25,149 bases of DNA from Acinetobacter sp. (GCA_030152605.1 JASLJB010000089.1:1-25149), one strand, 5' to 3'. Positions 7,992-15,918 are shown, numbered from the stretch's first letter. Translations and numbers: made by a program. Notes: generated by a model from the letters alone, not told the origin.

Positions 7992-9872
7992 TTAGATTTC
8001 AATCTGGCTCCCCATTTCCACCACACGGTTCGGTGGAATCTGATAGAAGTCACTGACCGCACTGGTATTGCGTTGCATCGAGATAAACAGTTTCTCACGC
8101 CACGGCGCCATGCCATCCCCAACGGTATGAATCAGACGATCGCGGGAAATAAAGAAACTGATATGCATCATGTCCAGTTCAAAGCCCAGTTGGTCATACG
8201 CCAATTGCAAAGCACTTGGAATATTCGGCTGATCTTTAAAACCATAATAGACAAAGATTCGATAGAAACGATCATCCATCTTCTCTACCCGCACCCGTTC
8301 AATACTCGGCACATAAGGCACATCACGCGTTAGCACGGTAATCATGATATTCCGCTCATGCAGCACCTTGTTATGCTTGATGTTATGTAACATGGCATGC
8401 GGCACGATATTCGGTGTTCCGGTCAGGAAAATCGCATCCCCTGGCACAAAGATTGTTTCATCACTTAAGCTCACGCTTTTGATAAATAGATCAATCGGTA
8501 AGGCATCTCGTTCCATGCGCTTTAGTACGATCGCGCGACCATCTTTCCAAGTCATCAACACGGTAAACATCACCGCACCAATCAAGATCGGCACCCAACC
8601 ACCGGCTGCGATTTTGAGTGAGGTGGATGCTACAAAGATCAAGTCAATCAACAAGAATGGCACAGCAAATAGCGCCACTTTCCAGATTGGCCAACGCCAA
8701 AACCCATAAGCCAAAACCGAGATCAAGATGGTGCCACAGAGCATGGTCATGGTCACAGCCACACCATAGGCACTGGCCAAATGCTCACTGCTTTTAAACA
8801 GGATAATCAAGACCAAGACCGAGAGGAATAGCACCCAATTAATAAAGGGCACGTAAATCTGCCCTTGTTCTACATCCGAAGTATGGTGCACAGTGAGGCG
8901 CGGTAGATAACGTAACTGAATCGCTTGGTTTGCCATCGAAAATACGCCTGTAATCACTGCTTGGGATGCGATTACCGCCGCAGCTGTCGCCAATGCAATC
9001 ATCGGATACAGCGCCCATTCTGGAATCAACATATAAAATGGATTGGCAATCGCAGCAGGATCACGCAATAACAATGCCCCCTGTCCCGCGTAATTCAGCA
9101 ACAAACATGGCAATACGATAATGAACCACGCCAACTTAATTGGCATACGTCCAAAATGCCCCATATCTGCATACAGCGCTTCACCACCGGTCATGGTCAA
9201 GATCACCGCACCCATGGTCAAGAACGCCACATAAGGTTGATGATAAACAAAGTTAAATGCCCAATGCGGACTCATCATCGACAAGACAAACGGTGTTTCA
9301 GCAATACTGGCGATTCCGGCAATGCCAATGGCCAAGAACCACACCAGGGTGATGGGGCCAAAAAACTTCCCCATGAGGCCGGTGCCATGGCGCTGTACCA
9401 AAAACAATCCAGCCAAAATCCCAATCGCCAAAGGCATCAGCCAGCGATTGAACATCGGCGTGGCGATACTTAAGCCTTCGATGGCAGAGAGCACCGAAAT
9501 TGCAGGGGTAATAATCCCATCTCCAAAAAACAATGAGGCACCGATAAAGCCCAGTGCAATGAGATAGATTTTTTTATTTTCCGCGATACGAGTGGAGCGC
9601 AGGTTCAATGCCAATAAAGACATGATCCCCCCTTCACCATTGTTGTCTGCACGCATAATCACGGTGACATATTTGAAGCTGATGGTGAGCATCATGCACC
9701 AGAAAATCAGTGACAAGATGCCTAATACCGTCGCTTCGCTAATCGCTATATGCGCAGTGAGAAAACATTGACGTAAGGCGTATAGAGGACTGGTTCCAAT
9801 ATCACCGAACACCACACCAAGTGCAGCGAGGGTGATTGCGGGTAGTGCCGCTTTCTTTGCAGTACTTTGCAT
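7992..9872 (-). CDS. kup: KUP-type potassium uptake protein
   Basis: A 626-residue inner-membrane K+/H+ symporter of the KUP/HAK/KT family. The family signature GVVFGDIGTSPLYAL lies at about residues 19-33. About twelve hydrophobic helices follow through residue 430, including the stretches DNNGEGGIMSLLAL and FGDGIITPAISVLSAIEG that are typical of Kup. The C-terminal 190 residues are the soluble domain. Length matches E. coli Kup (622). The ATG was chosen by comparison with family starts; its ribosome site is weak. It stands alone on the minus strand between a terminator and tRNA-Ser. Confidence 0.96.
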   Translation of the reverse strand: MQSTAKKAALPAITLAALGVVFGDIGTSPLYALRQCFLTAHIAISEATVLGILSLIFWCMMLTISFKYVTVIMRADNNGEGGIMSLLALNLRSTRIAENKKIYLIALGFIGASLFFGDGIITPAISVLSAIEGLSIATPMFNRWLMPLAIGILAGLFLVQRHGTGLMGKFFGPITLVWFLAIGIAGIASIAETPFVLSMMSPHWAFNFVYHQPYVAFLTMGAVILTMTGGEALYADMGHFGRMPIKLAWFIIVLPCLLLNYAGQGALLLRDPAAIANPFYMLIPEWALYPMIALATAAAVIASQAVITGVFSMANQAIQLRYLPRLTVHHTSDVEQGQIYVPFINWVLFLSVLVLIILFKSSEHLASAYGVAVTMTMLCGTILISVLAYGFWRWPIWKVALFAVPFLLIDLIFVASTSLKIAAGGWVPILIGAVMFTVLMTWKDGRAIVLKRMERDALPIDLFIKSVSLSDETIFVPGDAIFLTGTPNIVPHAMLHNIKHNKVLHERNIMITVLTRDVPYVPSIERVRVEKMDDRFYRIFVYYGFKDQPNIPSALQLAYDQLGFELDMMHISFFISRDRLIHTVGDGMAPWREKLFISMQRNTSAVSDFYQIPPNRVVEMGSQIEI

Positions 9873-9952
9873 ATTCTGTCATCAATTCAGACAATATTTT
9901 TGCGAATCATAGCACTGAGGAAAAACTTTTGCTCTAAATCAATTGTTTCAAC

Positions 9953-9981
9953 TTGGCAGATCGGTTTTTTTTAGTTATCAT
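9953..9981 (+). promoter_or_regulatory. Promoter of tRNA-Ser
   Basis: TTGGCA at 9953-9958 and TATCAT at 9976-9981, separated by 17 bases, stand just upstream of the tRNA gene at 9993. Spacing and distance fit a sigma-70 promoter starting a few bases before the tRNA. Confidence 0.6.
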
Positions 9982-9992
9982 CGCCGCGCAAT

Positions 9993-10082
9993 GGTGAGGT
10001 GTCCGAGTGGCTGAAGGAGCACGCCTGGAAAGTGTGTATACGTTTGCGCGTATCGAGGGTTCGAATCCCTCTCTCACCGCCA
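9993..10082 (+). tRNA. tRNA-Ser (GGA)
   Basis: A 90-base class II tRNA. The acceptor stem GGTGAGG pairs with CTCTCACC before GCCA, with CCA encoded. The anticodon stem CACGC/GTGTG holds the loop CTGGAAA, giving anticodon GGA (serine). The long variable arm that tRNA-Ser needs is present (about 10035-10056), and the TTCGAAT T loop is intact. A terminator follows at 10117. Confidence 0.95.
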
Positions 10083-10116
10083 AATTCGAAAGACTGCATT
10101 CCAAAGCAGAAAAAAG

Positions 10117-10150
10117 AGACTTAAATCTGAAAGGATTTAGGTCTTTTTTG
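10117..10150 (+). terminator. Terminator of tRNA-Ser
   Basis: AGACTTAAATC (10117-10127) pairs with GATTTAGGTCT (10134-10144) with one G-T pair. A run of T follows. Confidence 0.85.
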
Positions 10151-10237
10151 TTGGGTCACGATCAGTAAAAATGATTAATGGCTTGTTTCTAACTTACAAG
10201 ATACTGATATTTAAGCTTAAATAACGCACATCATGTT

Positions 10238-10346
10238 TTGACAAACGCCTTGACATTTTTCTTGACATTTTTACAGTAAAAAATTGACTAAACACATGAA
10301 ATACAATAATAATGTTTTGACATTTTCTTTGACATTTTCTTTGACA
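10238..10346 (+). repeat. Two clusters of 12-bp-phased TTGACA repeats upstream of the Fic gene
   Basis: TTGACA occurs at 10238, 10250 and 10262, and again at 10317, 10329 and 10341. Within each cluster the period is exactly 12 bases. The usual unit is TTGACATTTTCT or TTGACATTTTTC. A seventh, looser copy (TTGACT) is at 10284. The repeats occupy the space between the tRNA-Ser terminator and the Fic start. They look like an array of protein-binding sites, or stacked -35 elements under repression. No -10 box could be placed with confidence. Confidence 0.7.
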
Positions 10347-10350
10347 AAAT

Positions 10351-11544
10351 ATGCCTGAGCTCAGCAAAACGTGGTTAGATGACACCACATTAAGAGTCAT
10401 GACCTACAAGTCGGGCTCATTCACCTTTCAATTGGGTATAGATCTGAATAAGATTCAAGCCATGCTTGATCGTGTCAATGACTCACAAAATCGTTTCAAT
10501 AAGATGCCAAGCCTTCCGCAAATTATTGATCAGGTACAAGATAAAGTATTGGCAAGCAGTATTTATAGTACCAATACAATTGAAGGTGGCCAGTTTACAG
10601 AACAAGAAACTGCTGATATTTTAAAACAAGATCCCAAGACCATTCAAAAATCAGAAGAAAGACGTCTTACCAACCTTAAAGAAGCGATCGAATGGATTAA
10701 GAAAAAATCCAATTCAAAACAGCTGATGCCGCAAAGCGGTAAAGCATTTGAAATATCGACGATGTTTCAACTACATACTCTTGTTTCCCAAAATCTTGCT
10801 GAACAGCACAATCCAGCAGGACAATTACGAAACAACCAAGCCGGTCAAAAAACTATCGTCGGCAATGAGGCACATGGTGGGACATATCGTCCACCCAAAT
10901 GTCTTGAGGATATTGAATATCTCATTCAAGCATGGGTAGAATGGTTGAATCATCCCAACATTATCAATCAACCAGCCATTATTAGAGCATGCCTCGCCCA
11001 TTACTACTTTGAGTTAATACATCCATTTGGGGATGGTAATGGCCGCACAGGTCGTTTAATTGAAATGTTGATTTTGGAACAATCAGGTTATCGATTTAGT
11101 TCTTCTGCAATTTGGGCATATTATCAAAGCAATATTCATGAATATTTTGCCTTATTTAATCAATGCAGAAAATCTGCTGAAAAAAAATTAGACCATCCCA
11201 ATCAGCTATTCATTGAATTTGCACTCAAAGGTATGTTTAAAACAATTGAATATCTGCATGACCAAAGTAATAGCCTGATCAGTTTTTTGTTATATCAAAC
11301 TGCATTGAACGATGCTAAGTTCAGCAGAAAAATATCGGATCGCCAATTTAATTTAATCCATAACTTAATGAGAGCAATTGGAGAAAATAATAATTTTTTG
11401 TCGCGGGCTGATCTATATCGGATTCCTCAAATTCAGGCCTTATATCTTGGAAAAGTGGAAAGAACATTCTACCGAGATATCGATAAGCTGATTGCACTTA
11501 ACTTTTTATCAGAGCAAGACGGGCTGTTGGTGATGGGCACTTAA
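10351..11544 (+). CDS. Fic-family protein (class II, probable AMPylase)
   Basis: A 397-residue Fic protein, expected to transfer AMP from ATP to a hydroxyl of a target protein. The Fic core motif HPFGDGNGRTGR lies at 224-235 with catalytic His224. An N-terminal inhibitory helix with the S/T-x3-E-G/N pattern is at Thr74 to Gly79 (TNTIEG), which defines class II, self-inhibited Fic enzymes. The C-terminal part (about 335-397) looks like the winged helix often found in this group. No antitoxin partner is seen, consistent with inhibition in cis. The ATG at 10351 lies right after the TTGACA repeats with no clear ribosome site. ATG 10399 (MTYKSGSFTF) is a serious alternative start. Confidence 0.9.
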   Translation: MPELSKTWLDDTTLRVMTYKSGSFTFQLGIDLNKIQAMLDRVNDSQNRFNKMPSLPQIIDQVQDKVLASSIYSTNTIEGGQFTEQETADILKQDPKTIQKSEERRLTNLKEAIEWIKKKSNSKQLMPQSGKAFEISTMFQLHTLVSQNLAEQHNPAGQLRNNQAGQKTIVGNEAHGGTYRPPKCLEDIEYLIQAWVEWLNHPNIINQPAIIRACLAHYYFELIHPFGDGNGRTGRLIEMLILEQSGYRFSSSAIWAYYQSNIHEYFALFNQCRKSAEKKLDHPNQLFIEFALKGMFKTIEYLHDQSNSLISFLLYQTALNDAKFSRKISDRQFNLIHNLMRAIGENNNFLSRADLYRIPQIQALYLGKVERTFYRDIDKLIALNFLSEQDGLLVMGT

Positions 11545-11705
11545 TTGCAACCACTGATTCATTTCATCCCTATTTTTCTCGCGTTTTCAATAAAGCAACA
11601 AGATATCATATTGTTGCAATGTTGTTTGAGTAGACTAGGAATTGCGGTACCAAGAGCGAATACAAGCGTATTGAAGTCATAGAACACTGCTATTCGGGAG
11701 TCGTA

Positions 11706-11933
11706 ATGAATAACAGCATGAATTATGTCAAACAGATCAAAAATGCTAAACGCGGCGGTTATACCCCCACCATTGCCAAGGATATAAACAAACACAAAGT
11801 TCAAAAAGCCTCACGATTAATTGAAGAGTGGAGACGACTGGCAGACGAACTCAAACCCCAAATGCAAATCGATATGGCGCTCACCCTAGAAGAATGCGCC
11901 CAAGCCCTAGATCAAATTTTAAGGGGCAAGTAA
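11706..11933 (+). CDS. Small basic protein of unknown function
   Basis: A 75-residue protein with a basic N-terminal half (NYVKQIKNAKRGGYTP) and an amphipathic helical C-terminal half (ASRLIEEWRRLADELKP, then LEECAQALDQIL). GGGAG precedes the ATG with good spacing, which supports a real gene. No known family is recognised. It follows the Fic gene by about 160 bases on the same strand. A link to Fic, for example as a regulator or partner, is only speculation. Confidence 0.5.
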   Translation: MNNSMNYVKQIKNAKRGGYTPTIAKDINKHKVQKASRLIEEWRRLADELKPQMQIDMALTLEECAQALDQILRGK

Positions 11934-11957
11934 GCCTGAACATGTGAGGAGTTTTAT

Positions 11958-12014
11958 ATGAACAATAAATCAATGCTCATTTTAAATTTACTGAGAAATC
12001 TTTCATTCTCATAA
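11958..12014 (+). CDS. Possible 18-residue small ORF
   Basis: The peptide reads MNNKSMLILNLLRNLSFS and starts seven bases after a strong GAGGAG ribosome site, 24 bases past the stop of the 75-residue gene. Good ribosome-site placement is the only support. It may be a real small protein, a leftover of a decayed gene, or chance. Confidence 0.25.
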   Translation: MNNKSMLILNLLRNLSFS

Positions 12015-12245
12015 ACCGAGTTCACCCCTAAATCAATATCCTACTTTCCTCCATAGCTCACGTCATCAACGTGAGCTATGCTCCTGCCCCAACAAGCCGC
12101 AATTAAAATCATGATGCAGCCTTCCCCCATCAAGACAAACATCACTCAAAAAAACACCAATATGAATACTTTAAAAGTTCAAGGCTCGATCGGCGCGTTT
12201 TTCCCTTGCAATCTAGAGCAATTTCTGTAGAATTCACGCCACGTT
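12015..12245. other. Intergenic region with a perfect 12-bp inverted repeat
   Basis: CATAGCTCACGT (12052-12063) and ACGTGAGCTATG (12069-12080) form a perfect stem with a five-base loop. No T run follows on either strand, so it is not a canonical terminator. It could be an operator or a Rho-linked end for the small genes upstream. The rest holds the tRNA-Thr promoter. Confidence 0.6.
12206..12233 (+). promoter_or_regulatory. Promoter of tRNA-Thr
   Basis: TTGCAA (12206-12211) and TAGAAT (12228-12233), 16 bases apart, stand 12 bases before the tRNA gene. A GC-rich stretch typical of discriminators under stringent control (CACGCCACG) follows. Confidence 0.6.
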
Positions 12246-12322
<77 letters not shown>

Positions 12323-12326
12323 TATT

Positions 12327-12360
12327 AAACCTCGTAAGTCTAAGATTTATGAGGTTTTTT
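12327..12360 (+). terminator. Island-borne terminator behind tRNA-Thr
   Basis: AAACCTCGTAA (12327-12337) pairs with TTATGAGGTTT with one G-T pair, followed by T residues. It lies inside the island just past attL and replaces the terminator that now sits beyond attR (24957-24993). Confidence 0.8.
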
Positions 12361-12769
12361 ATTGCCTAGTGTTTTTCAAGCCGTACTGTTTCTTGGTCCA
12401 TCTTGTGGTCCATAGCTTCAATAGTCTGATGGTCTAGGTCTCACCATATTCTCTCACTCTTCGCTACTTTCCATCAAAGATAGGCATTTTCAAGCACTCC
12501 ACTTTCCAGTCGGGCTACGCTAGAGATGCTTCTCAAGGTATCCCATCGAGACGTATGGCGAGTGGAAAATGGAAAGCTTGGGGGTTTTTGCATATTTCTT
12601 GGATTGCCTGTTTGGGACAGGATATCTAGGCTCGATCCTTGGTAGTCGTGGGGCATTTTGCCTAAAGGAATAGTTCTATGGATGTTATTCAACTTTAGTG
12701 TATTTCATCGACATACATAATAAAAATAACTATATTAATAACTTATATTTAATTTACTGAGTTCTAATC
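12361..12769. other. Non-coding left end of the island with clustered GGTCYA motifs
   Basis: This 409-base stretch holds no convincing gene. GGTCCA occurs at 12395 and 12407, GGTCTA at 12431 and GGTCTC at 12437, all on the plus strand and within 50 bases. A similar cluster lies near the right end (24607-24824), so these may be arm-type sites for the integrase. The last 80 bases are very AT-rich and should contain the promoter of the next gene. Confidence 0.55.
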
Positions 12770-13096
12770 ATGACTAACAATGTAAAAGCTTCTACGCTAG
12801 CCGCTGGCGCTGGTGCAGCCGCAACAGGCATAGCAGCAACAACTACCGCTTCAGCTGTAATGGGGGGATCAGCTGCAACAATTATGTCTGTAACCTCTGG
12901 CTCTGCTGGTGCGGCTCTAGCTGCTACTGCTGGAGCTACTGGAACAGCAGGTGGAGCAGCAATTGCTTCGGGAATGGCTACAGTAGGTAGTGCTGTTGGT
13001 GGTGGAATGGCAGTTGGTGCTGTTATTACTGCTGCGGCTCCAGTTGCTCTTGCAGGTCTAGCATTTTGGGGGCTAGTGAAACTAATTAAAGACTAA
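12770..13096 (+). CDS. Ala/Gly-rich hydrophobic protein, glycine-zipper-like
   Basis: A 108-residue protein composed mostly of Ala, Gly, Thr, Ser and Val, with small residues spaced as in glycine zippers (repeated GxxxG/AxxxG steps). The last 20 residues (about APVALAGLAFWGLVKLIKD) form a hydrophobic helix ending in a basic tip. There is no standard signal peptide and no Cys. Such composition suggests a membrane-inserting or self-assembling peptide, for example a pore former or a small membrane adaptor. I recognise no family. The ribosome site before ATG is weak (GAG). A 15-bp hairpin follows the gene (13111-13146). It faces the M48 protease cluster across the regulator pair, but no functional link is shown. 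Confidence 0.65.
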   Translation: MTNNVKASTLAAGAGAAATGIAATTTASAVMGGSAATIMSVTSGSAGAALAATAGATGTAGGAAIASGMATVGSAVGGGMAVGAVITAAAPVALAGLAFWGLVKLIKD

Positions 13097-13110
13097 TTGG
13101 TATAACTTCT

Positions 13111-13146
13111 ATTTTAGGTTTTGATGATGAGATCGAAGCCTAAAAT
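13111..13146. other. Hairpin after the Ala/Gly-rich gene
   Basis: A 15-bp stem with two G-T pairs (ATTTTAGGTTTTGAT with ATCGAAGCCTAAAAT) closes a six-base loop. No T run follows on the plus strand. It may act as an imperfect terminator or as a 3' stabiliser of the upstream mRNA. Confidence 0.5.
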
Positions 13147-13223
13147 GAGCATAGTGTCTTAGCGTATTTACCCTCATTTCCTACACATATTATTCCTATG
13201 GTCCAAACAACATAGGAGTGACC

Positions 13224-13382
13224 ATGAAAAAATATTACCCTGAACTTGATACTGTATCCAATGTTATCGAGGTGCTCCCCCATCCGCAATGCAAATCTAT
13301 TGCGCATGCTATCCGTGTCTGCAATGACCAAGAGCAGCATATTGTGACCAAGCTGCATGCTGTTGCTTTGGCCTTACTCTAG
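13224..13382 (+). CDS. 52-residue protein of unknown function
   Basis: This short gene starts at an ATG six bases after AGGAG. It encodes MKKYYPELDTVSNVIEVLPH, then a helical C-terminal part with two Cys, ending ALALL. It lies just upstream of the XRE regulator gene, whose ribosome site (AGGAAGAGG) overlaps its stop codon, so the two are translationally close and probably one operon. The good ribosome site and operon spacing argue for a real gene. No family is recognised. Confidence 0.6.
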   Translation: MKKYYPELDTVSNVIEVLPHPQCKSIAHAIRVCNDQEQHIVTKLHAVALALL

Positions 13383-13394
13383 GAAGAGGTGGAT

Positions 13395-13616
13395 ATGCAT
13401 GCACTACAACAATGGCTGATTTCACAACGACAACAGCAAGGGCTGTCCCAACTACAACTTGCAGAATGTCTTGGCAAATCGATTGAATATATTGAACACA
13501 TTGAGCAAGGTCTGTATGTACTGGAAATTATTGAATACTTACATTACTGCCAAGCCCTAGGTGCTGATCCAAGTGTAGGAATCACCTTGATTGACCTTGC
13601 TATTTCTAGAGACTAG
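13395..13616 (+). CDS. XRE-family HTH regulator (first of a paralogous pair)
   Basis: A 73-residue protein with a lambda-Cro/XRE helix-turn-helix: residues about 4-60 include LISQRQQQGLSQLQLAECLG and a recognition-helix region SIEYIEHIEQG, where the usual E-x-G ending is kept. It is clearly related to the minus-strand protein ending at 13627. Both share the layout W-L-x(3)-R-x(2)-Q, E-x-G-x(4)-L-x(3)-E-Y and a C-x-x-L-x-x-D-P motif. ATG 13395 was preferred over GTG 13389 because GAGG lies at a normal distance. Its DNA-contacting helix lacks the usual polar residues, so it may bind weakly or act by pairing with its paralogue. Confidence 0.8.
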   Translation: MHALQQWLISQRQQQGLSQLQLAECLGKSIEYIEHIEQGLYVLEIIEYLHYCQALGADPSVGITLIDLAISRD

Positions 13617-13626
13617 CAATACCACG

Positions 13627-13881
13627 CTACTTTGCTGTCTCTGCAAGGGTTTGCTGAATCAAGCTTAGTCCGTATTGAGGGTCCAGCTTCAGACTGCGGC
13701 AATACCAAACATATTCCACAACATCTAGACGGCGTTCGCCTTGTTCTACTTTTTGCACATACGAATGCGGCTTATCCATGCGTTCGGCCAAGGCTCGCAT
13801 AGACAATTGTTGTGTTTCTCTTTCTTGCTTTAACCATTTCGTCAAAGCCTGCATTTCTGCGGTATTGATGCTTGTCGTCAT
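13627..13881 (-). CDS. XRE-family HTH regulator (second of the pair), probable island repressor
   Basis: An 84-residue protein with a standard XRE helix-turn-helix: WLKQERETQQLSMRALAERM, then recognition helix PHSYVQKVEQGERRLDVVEY. It converges on its plus-strand paralogue with ten bases between the stops. Its promoter region (13882-13930) carries GTACCC at 13882 and 13909 plus the perfect inverted pair TTGTACC/GGTACAA (13907-13927), one copy touching the start codon. This points to autorepression by binding GTACC-type half sites. The role is probably control of island genes. Which genes it controls is unknown. Confidence 0.88.
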   Translation of the reverse strand: MTTSINTAEMQALTKWLKQERETQQLSMRALAERMDKPHSYVQKVEQGERRLDVVEYVWYCRSLKLDPQYGLSLIQQTLAETAK

Positions 13882-13927
13882 GTACCCATTATCGATACAA
13901 TGCTATTTGTACCCAAAACAGGTACAA
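13882..13927 (-). promoter_or_regulatory. Operator-like region for the minus-strand XRE regulator
   Basis: TTGTACC (13907-13913) and GGTACAA (13921-13927) form a perfect inverted repeat with seven bases between. A further GTACCC half site lies at 13882-13887, directly upstream of the regulator's ATG. Spacing of about 27 bases between equal half sites suits two dimers on one DNA face. Confidence 0.6.
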
Positions 13928-13984
13928 TACATGTAACATGTTGATTGCAAACCGAAGTGCTTATTTTTACCAATAGGATATTTT

Positions 13985-14038
13985 ATGGGGTTTTCAGATT
14001 TTCTTAGATCTACGTTGGACGCAATCACTATTTTATAG
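13985..14038 (+). CDS. Possible 17-residue small ORF
   Basis: The peptide MGFSDFLRSTLDAITIL begins about nine bases after AGGA. It could be a leader peptide or the start of a decayed gene. Support is weak. Confidence 0.2.
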   Translation: MGFSDFLRSTLDAITIL

Positions 14039-14133
14039 AAAAGCATCAATAGAGATGTCGCTATTTAGTAGGCATTGAATAGTGACCTTTCACTTACCAA
14101 CTTTCTTTATTTAAAAATCATTTGGAAATAGAT

Positions 14134-15354
14134 ATGCAAACATATCAGGTCGATTATCACGGAGAAGCCCTTGATGTCATCCAAGTGTGTAAACGAGTAA
14201 TTGTTGCCAACTCTGGAAAAATCCGCACTGTGGATTCTAATAATGGCGTAATGACGTGTACGTTTACCTATGGAATGAACCTTCATGGGCTCAAGATGAG
14301 CCTACGCTTCAATCAGTCTGAGCCCAATTATGGGCAAATATTCATCACAGCAAAGTTTACTAACTCAGCAGACTTTACAGGTATTGCTGACAAGAAAGCA
14401 GGTGAACTGGCTGAGGAAATCCATCAACAACTTAAAAGTCCTGAGAGTTTTAGCAGCACTTACGGTATTAGTGATGTTGTACTTGGGCTCAACCAAGTGA
14501 AAAAGACCAGTATTTTATCTTGGACCATTATTGTGCTGATTGGTCTTGCGATTAGTGCGATCCCGACAGGCTTTGGCATTGTACTTGTTCCTTTAGTGGG
14601 GCTAGTGGGTGCGATCATCGGCTTACCATTTTCTAGATGGTTGGCCAAAAGGGCGCATCAGGTTGTCACCATCGAACGTCACAACAATGCACATCATGAC
14701 TATTTCTGGCTTTACGACCTTGTAGCTGAGTTAGTACAAAAGGCTGATATTCCCATGCCTGAAGTAGGGATTTATGAAAGTCTAGACATGAATGCTTTTG
14801 CATCTGGTGCTACACCAAACTCTTCAGTAATTGCTTTTAGTACAGCACTGCTGGAGCAAATGGATATAGTTGAAATCCAAGCTGTCACGGCACATGAAAT
14901 CGGTCATATCATCAGTAATGACATGCGTGGAATGGCGCTGTTAAGTGGCTTGATCACATCATTTATTTTGGTATTTACCTTACCTCTGCAAGGTTTACGA
15001 CTGATTAATTTCTTTAGCAATTCTACTTCTGTTGTGGTGGAAGTCTTCTTGTGGACAGTGAAAGCTGTCCTAGCTGTTGTGATGACATTTCTAGGGTCTT
15101 TGATCGTAAAAATGTACTCCAGAAAACGAGAATATAAGGCTGATGCTATTGCCTCTCTTTTGGTTGGAAAAGAACCCATGATTCGAGTGCTTTCGAAATT
15201 AGCACAAGAAACAGAAGCTATTCCTATCCAACAACGTGGTTTTAACTCCTTCAAGATTTCCAATAGTAGTAATTGGTCTGAAATATTTAGCACCCACCCA
15301 AGCTTGGAAAAAAGAATCCAAGCGCTTGAATTTGAGACCCACTCACCATTCTAG
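14134..15354 (+). CDS. M48-family membrane zinc metalloprotease
   Basis: A 406-residue protein. Residues 1-120 form a soluble N-terminal domain without a recognised family. Two hydrophobic helices follow (about 126-164). The M48 domain contains HEIGH at 254-258 and the third zinc ligand Glu333 in EYKAD, with two more hydrophobic segments between them (about 270-290 and 305-325). Upstream residues MNAFASGATPNSSVIAFSTALLEQMD match the M48/HtpX pattern. HtpX-like enzymes degrade damaged or specific membrane proteins. ATG 14134 has GGAAA at a good distance; an in-frame TTG four codons earlier is less likely. On a mobile island it may process an envelope protein or a partner encoded beside it. The substrate is unknown. 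Confidence 0.88.
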   Translation: MQTYQVDYHGEALDVIQVCKRVIVANSGKIRTVDSNNGVMTCTFTYGMNLHGLKMSLRFNQSEPNYGQIFITAKFTNSADFTGIADKKAGELAEEIHQQLKSPESFSSTYGISDVVLGLNQVKKTSILSWTIIVLIGLAISAIPTGFGIVLVPLVGLVGAIIGLPFSRWLAKRAHQVVTIERHNNAHHDYFWLYDLVAELVQKADIPMPEVGIYESLDMNAFASGATPNSSVIAFSTALLEQMDIVEIQAVTAHEIGHIISNDMRGMALLSGLITSFILVFTLPLQGLRLINFFSNSTSVVVEVFLWTVKAVLAVVMTFLGSLIVKMYSRKREYKADAIASLLVGKEPMIRVLSKLAQETEAIPIQQRGFNSFKISNSSNWSEIFSTHPSLEKRIQALEFETHSPF

Positions 15355-15412
15355 ATCATGACTTTTGTATCACTTCAACTTTAGGGTGATTGTTCACTCT
15401 TAGGATTTTATT

Positions 15413-15862
15413 ATGAAAAAATTACTCTTCGTTCCATTGTTCGCCCTTACTAGTTTTGCTCATGCAGCGCCGAATATTTGGCAGTCTGGCTATGGACAAG
15501 GTTTCTCTGAATATTCCATCCAAGATAGCAAAGGCAATACGCTTTGGGTGGCATGTAATGAAGGTGCTGGAGATAATTATGATCACTCTGCTCGTTTAGA
15601 AACGAAGCAAAGAAGTTATCAAAATACTGACTCCAAATACCCACTGACTTTTGTGCTTGATGGCAAAAATAGTGTTGCAGCTCCAGGAACCACAAAATGG
15701 CGTAATGGTGCAAATGCATGGTATGAATTTTCACATGGTATTGCCAAAGCCAAGAAAATTGATGTTTATCTCAACAACAAAAAGGTGACTACCTTTACCC
15801 CAACACAGCAAAGTATCAAAGCTGTAGCCAAAGAGATTGCGACCTGCCAGTCGATGTTCTAA
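15413..15862 (+). CDS. Small exported protein of unknown function
   Basis: A 149-residue protein with a Sec signal peptide, MKKLLFVPLFALTSFAHA, cleaved after Ala18. The mature 131 residues include only two Cys (in WVAC and ATCQ), which could form one disulfide in the periplasm. The chain looks beta-rich, with several aromatic and Gly/Asn turns. AGGA lies upstream of the ATG. It sits 58 bases after the M48 gene and is followed by its own strong terminator. No family recognised. Confidence 0.75.
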   Translation: MKKLLFVPLFALTSFAHAAPNIWQSGYGQGFSEYSIQDSKGNTLWVACNEGAGDNYDHSARLETKQRSYQNTDSKYPLTFVLDGKNSVAAPGTTKWRNGANAWYEFSHGIAKAKKIDVYLNNKKVTTFTPTQQSIKAVAKEIATCQSMF

Positions 15863-15880
15863 CCCTTTTTATGACTTTAT

Positions 15881-15918
15881 ATCCCGATGGCTCTCACTGA
15901 CCATCGGGATCTTTTTTT
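15881..15918 (+). terminator. Rho-independent terminator
   Basis: A perfect ten-base stem, ATCCCGATGG (15881-15890) with CCATCGGGAT (15901-15910), followed by seven T. Confidence 0.92.

Noticed and set aside
10194..10400. Minus-strand frame coding for repeated Q-R-K-C and K-M-S-R units
   Set aside because: The peptide repetition only reflects the 12-base TTGACA DNA repeats, and no ribosome site is present.
12474..12692. Minus-strand open frame of 72 codons near attL
   Set aside because: No ribosome site, no recognisable protein features, and located among probable integrase arm sites.
13140..13358. Minus-strand open frame of 72 codons
   Set aside because: It is opposite the 52-residue plus-strand gene, which has a far better ribosome site and operon placement.
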